Position numbers and translations under genes: made by a program. From contig DYRC01000010.1 of the NCBI GenBank assembly GCA_020718925.1, forward strand, positions 1 through 30,329: a stretch of DNA of 30,329 bases, given 5' to 3'. This DNA is from Desulfonema limicola. GTDB lineage: Bacteria > Desulfobacterota > Desulfobacteria > Desulfobacterales > DYRC01. The notes under the pieces are model-generated. The model ran no database searches and was not told where the DNA came from. It was given only the letters and a program-made list of their open reading frames with translations. Of the stretch, positions 25,453 through 30,329 are shown piece by piece; positions within the stretch are counted from its first letter, which is position 1, and every line of letters begins with the position of its first letter.

Positions 25453-25997
25453 AAAAAATTTTGTTTATAGAAGGCACGACAGATGATACTAATGGCAATC
25501 TGAGACAGGGATTTTACAAGCTTTTATCTAAAAAACTCAAAGGAATTATGCCGAGAATTAAGATGGGGGATGGCATAACAACAACTGTCAAAAAATTTTT
25601 GAAGAATAAAAGATCAAAGGATAATTTTCTCCTGATTGATCTGGATAAACCGAAATCAGAGAAAGACAACAAAATTTCTGAATATCGTTTAAGTGATTAT
25701 AAAAATTATGTGTTTTTTATGATTCAGGAAATGGAGACATGGTTTCTGCTGCAACCTGAGATACTGGATGAATATTATGGCAAGGGAACATCCGAAAAGC
25801 TTATTAACAAAAATTCCGAACAAATTGAAGCTATTTCAAAACCTGCTGAATATCTTATGAAATTGACAAAAGATACGAAAAAAGGGGAATATCACAAAGT
25901 CAGACACGGAGTCCTTTTATTGGAAAAAATAAATGCAGATGAACTGGAAAAGAAATCTTCTGAATTTGCAAGTCTGATAAGAAGATTGAAAGAATAA
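25446..25997 (+). CDS. DUF4276/TOPRIM-like protein, partner of the ATPase
   Basis: This 183-aa protein resembles the DUF4276 family. It starts with VEKILFIEGTTD (Glu9), followed by the FLLIDLDKP strand (Asp65-x-Asp67), the E...DxD pattern of a TOPRIM metal site. The segment FFMIQEMETWFLLQPEILDEYYG (about 90-113) is the family's conserved core, recognised from memory. TOPRIM proteins of this kind cleave nucleic acid when released or activated by an OLD-type ATPase. Its ATG lies inside the end of the ATPase gene (ATGGTAG), and it ends just before the second 155-bp repeat. Nuclease activity and the defence role are inferred from motif and pairing. Confidence 0.75.
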   Translation: MVEKILFIEGTTDDTNGNLRQGFYKLLSKKLKGIMPRIKMGDGITTTVKKFLKNKRSKDNFLLIDLDKPKSEKDNKISEYRLSDYKNYVFFMIQEMETWFLLQPEILDEYYGKGTSEKLINKNSEQIEAISKPAEYLMKLTKDTKKGEYHKVRHGVLLLEKINADELEKKSSEFASLIRRLKE

Positions 25998-26004
25998 TTT
26001 TTTA

Positions 26005-26159
26005 AAGATAAGGATGAGGAGATGAGAATTTGATGGAAAACAAACAACAAACGGATTCAGTTCCGGCTGAAGCAGGCTCCGTCATTCATGTTGCGCCGTC
26101 GCCGCATTTGTCGGATACGGCTCTGACAACACAGCGAATGATGATGGATGTCCTGATTG
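26005..26159 (+). repeat. 155-bp perfect direct repeat, copy 2 (start of intact rnfD)
   Basis: This is identical to 24058-24212, offset 1947 bp. This copy continues into the full rnfD gene. TTTTAAAGAT spans its left junction (26000-26009), and the same 10 bp occur just outside copy 1 (24217-24226). Confidence 0.97.
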
Positions 26160-27025
26160 CGCTGGCTCCGGTGGTGGGCATGGCACTGTATGTCTTTCAA
26201 TGGTATGCGGTGCATCAGTTGGTGATCTGCGTGGCAAGTTGTTTTGCAGCAGAATCGCTGTTTACCACAATGCGGGGCAAGCCGATTACCTTGAAAGACT
26301 ATTCGGCGGCGGTTACCGGCGTGATTCTGGCAATGTCTTTGCCGGGAACTGCGCCCTGGTATGTGGGCGTGATTGCGTCTTTTGTCGCTATCGGCATCGG
26401 CAAGGTGATTTTCGGCGGCATCGGAATGAACATTTTCAATCCGGCAATGGTGGGGCGGGCATTTGTGATGATTGCCTTTGCCAGCGCATTGGGCGCAACC
26501 GGCTACGAAGATGCGTTGAGCAAAATTGACGCAATTACTCAGGCAACGCCGCTGACGGCATTCAAGCAAAACGGCATTGTAGCACCGCTTGCGGATTTGT
26601 TCTGGGGATCAACCAACGGCTCTTTGGGCGAAACCAGCGCGCTTGCCTGTATCATCGGCGGGCTGTATCTGTGTATTCGCCGCACGGCGTCATGGGAAAT
26701 TCCTGCGGGCGTGATTCTGATCAGCGCGGTTATCGGCGAGATTCAATGTCTGGTCAATCCGCAAGCCGGGTGGACAGTGCTGCATCATCTGTGCGGCGGC
26801 GCGTTGCTGTTCGGCGCGTTCTTTATTGCCACTGACCCGGTAACCAGTCCTCTGACGCCCAAAGGCAAATTCATTTTTGGCATTGGCGTGGGCGCGTTTA
26901 TCATGCTGCTCAGATTATTCAGCGGATACCCGGAAGGCGTGATGTTTGCGGTATTGCTGATGAACGGAGTTACGCCCCTGATTAACCGATGGACAATTCC
27001 GCGCCCGCTGGGAAGCGCAAAGTAA
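26033..27025 (+). CDS. rnfD: Ion-translocating electron transport complex subunit RnfD
   Basis: RnfD (330 aa) is an integral membrane subunit of the Rnf complex, homologous to NqrB. It couples ferredoxin:NAD+ electron transfer to Na+ or H+ movement. About nine membrane segments are seen (for example VLIALAPVVGMALYVFQW, GVIASFVAIGIGKVIFGGIG). The covalent FMN site is in the TQATPLTAF motif (Thr172). The conserved GGIGMNIFNPAMVGRAF and LFGAFFIATDPVTSP segments are present. A TTG lies 3 nt ahead, but the ATG at 26033 has the GAGGAG site and is chosen. The first 42 codons are duplicated upstream as a dead stub. rnfC, its usual upstream neighbour, is not in the window. Confidence 0.96.
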   Translation: MENKQQTDSVPAEAGSVIHVAPSPHLSDTALTTQRMMMDVLIALAPVVGMALYVFQWYAVHQLVICVASCFAAESLFTTMRGKPITLKDYSAAVTGVILAMSLPGTAPWYVGVIASFVAIGIGKVIFGGIGMNIFNPAMVGRAFVMIAFASALGATGYEDALSKIDAITQATPLTAFKQNGIVAPLADLFWGSTNGSLGETSALACIIGGLYLCIRRTASWEIPAGVILISAVIGEIQCLVNPQAGWTVLHHLCGGALLFGAFFIATDPVTSPLTPKGKFIFGIGVGAFIMLLRLFSGYPEGVMFAVLLMNGVTPLINRWTIPRPLGSAK

Positions 27026-27038
27026 GAAAGGGTAAATT

Positions 27039-27695
27039 ATGGTAGATATGAATCCGCTAAAACCGTTGCAGCCCATGCCATTGAGTATGATGCAATATTT
27101 CAGAGAAAGCTATATTGTTCAGGGCTGGCTGGTGCTGATGCTGTGTTTTTTCTTCGGAGGAACGCTGTCTGGCGTTCAGTTGAAGCTCAATCCGATTATT
27201 GAGGAAAACAAGGCAAATGAAACCAAGCAGAGAATTCCCGAACTGCTTCTGGGACCAAGTGAAGCGCAACAGCCCCTTGATCTGAAACTTCACACGATTG
27301 AAGTTGAGAAAAAGGGCAGAAAAGTATTTTACAATGTGTATGAAGCCCGATTTGCAGATGGCAAGCTTGCCGGATGGGTTACAAAAGCCGTTGGTCAGGG
27401 CTATGCAGACAGAATCGAACTTCTGCTCGGTCTTGACCCGAATGCGGAAAAAATAACAGGTGTATTTATTTTGGATCAGAAAGAAACGCCGGGGCTGGGA
27501 AACAAAATTGTTACTGAAAAATGGCGATCTCAGTTTGCCGGTAAAGAAACCAAGCAGCTTCTGACGGTGGTAAAAGGCGGCGTCAAGGCTGACCATCAAA
27601 TTGATGCTATCAGCGGCGCGACCATCTCATCCAAAAGCGTTACTGCCATTATCAACACAGCGGTCAATGACCTGAAAGGCAAATTGAGAGGATAA
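27039..27695 (+). CDS. rnfG: Ion-translocating electron transport complex subunit RnfG
   Basis: RnfG (218 aa) carries a covalently bound FMN and is homologous to NqrC. One N-terminal membrane anchor (QGWLVLMLCFFFGGTLSGVQL) is followed by an extracytoplasmic domain. The flavinylation motif is SGATISSKSVT with Thr195, preceded by the characteristic QKETPGLGNKI segment. AAAGGG precedes the ATG, and the gene starts 13 bp after rnfD, within the operon. Its length and layout are normal for the family. Confidence 0.95.
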   Translation: MVDMNPLKPLQPMPLSMMQYFRESYIVQGWLVLMLCFFFGGTLSGVQLKLNPIIEENKANETKQRIPELLLGPSEAQQPLDLKLHTIEVEKKGRKVFYNVYEARFADGKLAGWVTKAVGQGYADRIELLLGLDPNAEKITGVFILDQKETPGLGNKIVTEKWRSQFAGKETKQLLTVVKGGVKADHQIDAISGATISSKSVTAIINTAVNDLKGKLRG

Positions 27696-27699
27696 CATT

Positions 27700-28302
27700 A
27701 TGGCTGAACAACCGACTGCTTCAGAACGATTTATTCAGGGCATTTTGCCGGAAAACCCGGTTTATCGTCAGGTTTTGGGCTTATGTCCGACGCTTGCGGT
27801 TACCAATGGGATGAAACCGGCGATGACGATGGCGGGCGCGGTGCTGTTTGTGTTGGTATGCTCCAACATCATCACCAGTCTGATTCGCGGCTTGCTCAAA
27901 CCGCATCTGCGGATTATTGTATTCACGCTGACCATTGCAACATTTGTAACCATTGCAGACCGATTTCTTGCCGCGTTTATGTATGACATGAGCAAGGCTT
28001 TGGGTCCGTATATCCCGCTGATTATTGTCAACTGCATTATCATCTGCCGGTGCGAAGTCTGCGCGTCAAAGCAGGGCGTATTCACGGCTGCATCAGATGC
28101 GGTGGGGCAATCTTTGGGATACGCGCTGGCATTATCCAGTATTGCCATTGTCCGGGAAGTTCTGGGAACCGGAATGATTTTCGGGTATCGGGTTCTGCCC
28201 GAAGCATGGCCCGATTGGTCAATTATGATTTTGCCGCCGGGCGCGTTTTTAACTTTGGGTCTTCTGATGGGAACCGTCAACTGGTTTTCTGAAAGGAAAT
28301 AA
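27700..28302 (+). CDS. rnfE: Ion-translocating electron transport complex subunit RnfE
   Basis: RnfE (200 aa), homologous to NqrD, is a six-TM membrane subunit that with RnfA binds an intramembrane Fe-S cluster. The half-sites are the cysteines in LGLCPTLAVTNG (near residue 28) and IVNCIIICRCEVCAS. Membrane segments such as TMAGAVLFVLVCSNIITSLI and the final FLTLGLLMGTVNWF are evident. It starts 4 nt after the rnfG stop and is followed 2 nt later by rnfA, a tight operon. Confidence 0.95.
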   Translation: MAEQPTASERFIQGILPENPVYRQVLGLCPTLAVTNGMKPAMTMAGAVLFVLVCSNIITSLIRGLLKPHLRIIVFTLTIATFVTIADRFLAAFMYDMSKALGPYIPLIIVNCIIICRCEVCASKQGVFTAASDAVGQSLGYALALSSIAIVREVLGTGMIFGYRVLPEAWPDWSIMILPPGAFLTLGLLMGTVNWFSERK

Positions 28303-28304
28303 TT

Positions 28305-29027
28305 ATGAATTATATTGTTGACATCCTGCTGATTGCCATCAGTGCTGCGCTGGTCAATAACTTTGTGCTGTATTACTTTGTCGGAATCTGTCCGTTTATC
28401 GGCGTTTCCCGGCGAGTTGATATGGCTTTCGGCATGGGCTGCGCGGTTACGTTTGTTATTTCCATTGCCGCGATTCTGAGTTGGAGCATCACGGTGTTTG
28501 TGCTGGCTCCGGGCGCATTGGTTACCAAATGGGCAGCGGGCTTTTTTGTTTCAGCACAGGAAGCGGCTCAGATTGATCTGACGATTTTGTGCTATCTGGT
28601 CTATATTTTTGCCATTGCTTCGGCAGTTCAGTTTGTGGAAATGTATGTCCGCAAATTTTTCCCGCCGTTATACAAATCATTCGGCGTGTTTTTGCCGCTG
28701 ATTACCACCAACTGCGCGATTTTGTTTGCATGTTTAACCATTATGAGCAAAGTTGTGGGCGTGGATAATCCGGCAGACGCTTGGGATTTGGGAAGATCAT
28801 TGACATTGGCGGTATTCGGCGGCGTGGGCTTTACCATTGCCATTGTGATTATGGCAGGCATTCGTGAGGAATTGGACTTATGCGATATTCCCAAGCCGTT
28901 CAAAGGTCCTGCAATCACGATGATTGTGGCGGGCATTTTGGCAATGGCATTTATGGGATTTACCGGCGTGGATTCCGGATTGAAAAACGCTTTGACGCCT
29001 CCTGCTCAGGAAGATGTTCAGAAATAA
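28305..29027 (+). CDS. rnfA: Ion-translocating electron transport complex subunit RnfA
   Basis: RnfA (240 aa), homologous to NqrE, is a six-TM subunit mirrored in topology to RnfE. The Fe-S half-sites lie in YYFVGICPFIGVS and LPLITTNCAILFA. It is longer than typical ~193-aa RnfA, with an extra segment after TM3 (about residues 68-90, LVTKWAAGFFVSAQEAAQ) and a C-terminal extension (GLKNALTPPAQEDVQK). AAAGGAAA precedes the ATG. It lies between rnfE and rnfB in the operon. Confidence 0.95.
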   Translation: MNYIVDILLIAISAALVNNFVLYYFVGICPFIGVSRRVDMAFGMGCAVTFVISIAAILSWSITVFVLAPGALVTKWAAGFFVSAQEAAQIDLTILCYLVYIFAIASAVQFVEMYVRKFFPPLYKSFGVFLPLITTNCAILFACLTIMSKVVGVDNPADAWDLGRSLTLAVFGGVGFTIAIVIMAGIREELDLCDIPKPFKGPAITMIVAGILAMAFMGFTGVDSGLKNALTPPAQEDVQK

Positions 29028-29047
29028 CGTAAATCAGAGAGGTTATT

Positions 29048-29968
29048 ATGATATTGGTAGCAATCGGTCTTTCCGCCGTAACCCTTCTGGTGATGGCGAT
29101 GGTGATGTCATACATCCTGGGCTGGGCAAACAATGCCTTTCACGTTGAGGTTGACCCGCGGGTTGATGCCACGATGAAAGTACTTCCGGGCGCAAACTGC
29201 GGCGGCTGCGGCTTTGTAGGCTGCGGAGATTATGCCGAAGCAGTGGTGGCAGGCAAAGCTGCGGTGAACAAATGCACGGTCGGCGGAGAAAGCGTTGCCA
29301 AAGACATCGGAAATATTATGGGCATTGAAGTCGGCGCGTCTTTTCCCTATCGCCCGATTGTGCATTGCGGCGCACATTATGATGAGCGGCTGGGACGCCA
29401 TGAATATCGTGGCGAAATGCGATGCGCGGCAGCCAACTTGGTCGCAGGCGTTCAGGGCTGCACTTATGGCTGTCTGGGAATCGGGGATTGCACAAGAGCC
29501 TGTAAATTCGATGCAATTCACGTTGTGAACGGTCTTGCCAAAGTGGATTATGATAAATGCGTAGGCTGCGGCGCATGTGCCGAGGTCTGCCCCAGAAATA
29601 TCATCACGATTACGCCGTTCAAAGCCGGATGGATGATGGCGGTTGCCTGTGCCAACAAAGATGCGGGCAAAGATGTAACCGCAGTCTGTACGGTCGGCTG
29701 TATCGGATGCAAGGCATGTGAGCGCACGGCAAAGAATTACTTCAAGGTGGTGGATAATCTGTCAACCATCAACTATGACGCATACAATGCTTCGGAAGAA
29801 TGCTATATGGATTTGGCGGCTGCATGTAAGAAATGCCCCAGAAGCAGGCTGGTCTTTGTAGGTCATCCGACGGCAAAAGATTTGGCTGCGGTGGCGGATA
29901 AAGAACTGCCCGAAGTGGTCATGGCGGATTTCAAAACTACGGTGGATGATACTGAGTGGCGAGGGTAA
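29048..29968 (+). CDS. rnfB: Ion-translocating electron transport complex subunit RnfB
   Basis: RnfB (306 aa) is the ferredoxin-accepting subunit. An N-terminal membrane anchor (GLSAVTLLVMAMVMSYILGW) precedes the Fe-S domain motif NCGGCGFVGC (Cys51 onward), where a 4Fe-4S cluster is bound. A cysteine-rich CTYGCLGIGDCTRACKF and the ferredoxin motif CVGCGACAEVCP follow. Further cysteines (CTVGCIGCKACE; AACKKCP) extend beyond the ~190-residue enterobacterial form and suggest additional clusters, as in the long RnfB of anaerobes. It is the last gene of the operon, and a terminator follows. Confidence 0.95.
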   Translation: MILVAIGLSAVTLLVMAMVMSYILGWANNAFHVEVDPRVDATMKVLPGANCGGCGFVGCGDYAEAVVAGKAAVNKCTVGGESVAKDIGNIMGIEVGASFPYRPIVHCGAHYDERLGRHEYRGEMRCAAANLVAGVQGCTYGCLGIGDCTRACKFDAIHVVNGLAKVDYDKCVGCGACAEVCPRNIITITPFKAGWMMAVACANKDAGKDVTAVCTVGCIGCKACERTAKNYFKVVDNLSTINYDAYNASEECYMDLAAACKKCPRSRLVFVGHPTAKDLAAVADKELPEVVMADFKTTVDDTEWRG

Positions 29969-29988
29969 ATTCGGTTTGAGCTTGAAAC

Positions 29989-30014
29989 GGGGCGGTCATG
30001 TGAGTGGCTGCCCC
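29989..30014 (+). terminator. Terminator of the rnf operon
   Basis: GGGGCGGTCA and TGGCTGCCCC form a 10-bp GC-rich stem with two G-U pairs and a 6-nt loop. ATTATTTAA follows, 20 bp after the rnfB stop. The T-tract is imperfect. Confidence 0.65.
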
Positions 30015-30072
30015 ATTATTTAACCATAATATCTTTTTGAAAAAGTATTTGAATCAGAAAGGAAAAACATCA

Positions 30073-30329
30073 ATGAGTAATTACGATTTTCTAAATTTAT
30101 CTCCGATTGAATTTGAAGATTTAACTCGTGATTTATTGCAAAAAGCAGAAAATATTTTATTTGAGAGTTTTACTCCCGGAAAAGACTCAGGGATAGACCT
30201 TAGATATAGTTGTAATTTTGAAAATAATATTATTATTCAATGCAAAAAATATAAAGATTATGATACATTATTATCAAATATAAAGAAAGAGTCAAATAAA
30301 ATACAAAAACTGAATCCTAAAAGATATAT
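30073..30329 (+). CDS. Partial Mrr/PD-(D/E)XK restriction-like protein (runs off the right edge)
   Basis: The first 85 codons of an AT-rich gene are visible. ATG 30073 is preceded by AAAGGAAA. The opening LSPIEFEDLTRDLLQKAE and the following GKDSGIDLRYS...NIIIQCKKY match the N-terminal endonuclease domain of Mrr-like or nSTAND-linked restriction proteins. These begin with an 'EFE-L' helix and carry the active site D-x(n)-(E/Q)xK. Here the residues are Asp42, Gln56 and Lys58. What follows (possibly an NTPase/STAND module) is outside the window. Its place directly after the rnf terminator adds a further defence-type gene next to this operon. Confidence 0.7.
   Translation, partial: MSNYDFLNLSPIEFEDLTRDLLQKAENILFESFTPGKDSGIDLRYSCNFENNIIIQCKKYKDYDTLLSNIKKESNKIQKLNPKRY

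Noticed and set aside
26030..26032. TTG as rnfD start, 3 nt upstream of ATG
   Set aside because: The ATG at 26033 fits the GAGGAG site at least as well, and the truncated copy shares it; the extra Met would be fortuitous.
26057..26569. 170-codon minus-strand frame within rnfD, and a similar one at 27768-28280 within rnfE
   Set aside because: Both are antisense shadows of clear Rnf subunits, with His/Arg- or Pro-rich composition and no motifs.

Overview
The window looks like chromosome from a Gram-negative anaerobe of the Desulfobacterota type. This is inferred from three things: an rnf cluster in the order D-G-E-A-B with a long cysteine-rich RnfB, secreted DUF1566 (Lcl C-terminal) proteins of which one has a dockerin-like calcium-loop segment, and a tripartite RND efflux system. 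No rRNA, tRNA or CRISPR array was seen. Host-type genes are of moderate GC. The restriction and defence genes are visibly AT-richer and sit as blocks between host genes.

Layout. 1-1424 (minus): the start of an unidentified gene, an MBL-fold hydrolase and a GNAT acetyltransferase. 1566-12064 (minus): an efflux locus read as TetR regulator, membrane-fusion adaptor, RND pump, then a TolC-like outer-membrane factor. A two-gene restriction-modification (RM) module (N6-adenine methyltransferase plus a small PD-(D/E)XK protein, 3125-6837) lies between the pump and the TolC gene. 12268-12848 (minus): a BaeS-like histidine kinase reduced to a pseudogene by two internal deletions. 13050-16008 (plus): two tandem paralogous secreted DUF1566 proteins. 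16009-16773: a gene-free stretch with GC-rich palindromic, MITE-like repeats. 16774-19756 (plus): an outer-membrane barrel-like protein, then a MacB/FtsX-type ABC permease and its ATPase.

19946-30329 (plus) interleaves defence genes with the Rnf operon. It holds a single-chain AloI/CjeI-like restriction-methylation-specificity enzyme and a 90-aa ORF. Next come a truncated copy of the rnfD 5' end, a two-gene AAA ATPase + DUF4276/TOPRIM-like cassette, and intact rnfD-rnfG-rnfE-rnfA-rnfB with a terminator. The start of an Mrr-like PD-(D/E)XK gene runs off the window.

The most striking observation is at 24058-26159. A perfect 155-bp direct repeat, containing the rnfD ribosome-binding region and first ~42 codons, flanks the ATPase/TOPRIM cassette. 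The insertion therefore left a dead rnfD stub upstream and a rebuilt intact rnfD downstream. Taken with the RM module inside the efflux locus and the nuclease gene directly after rnfB, the window reads as a defence island dispersed into housekeeping transcription units. rnfC, normally next to rnfD, is not present in the window.
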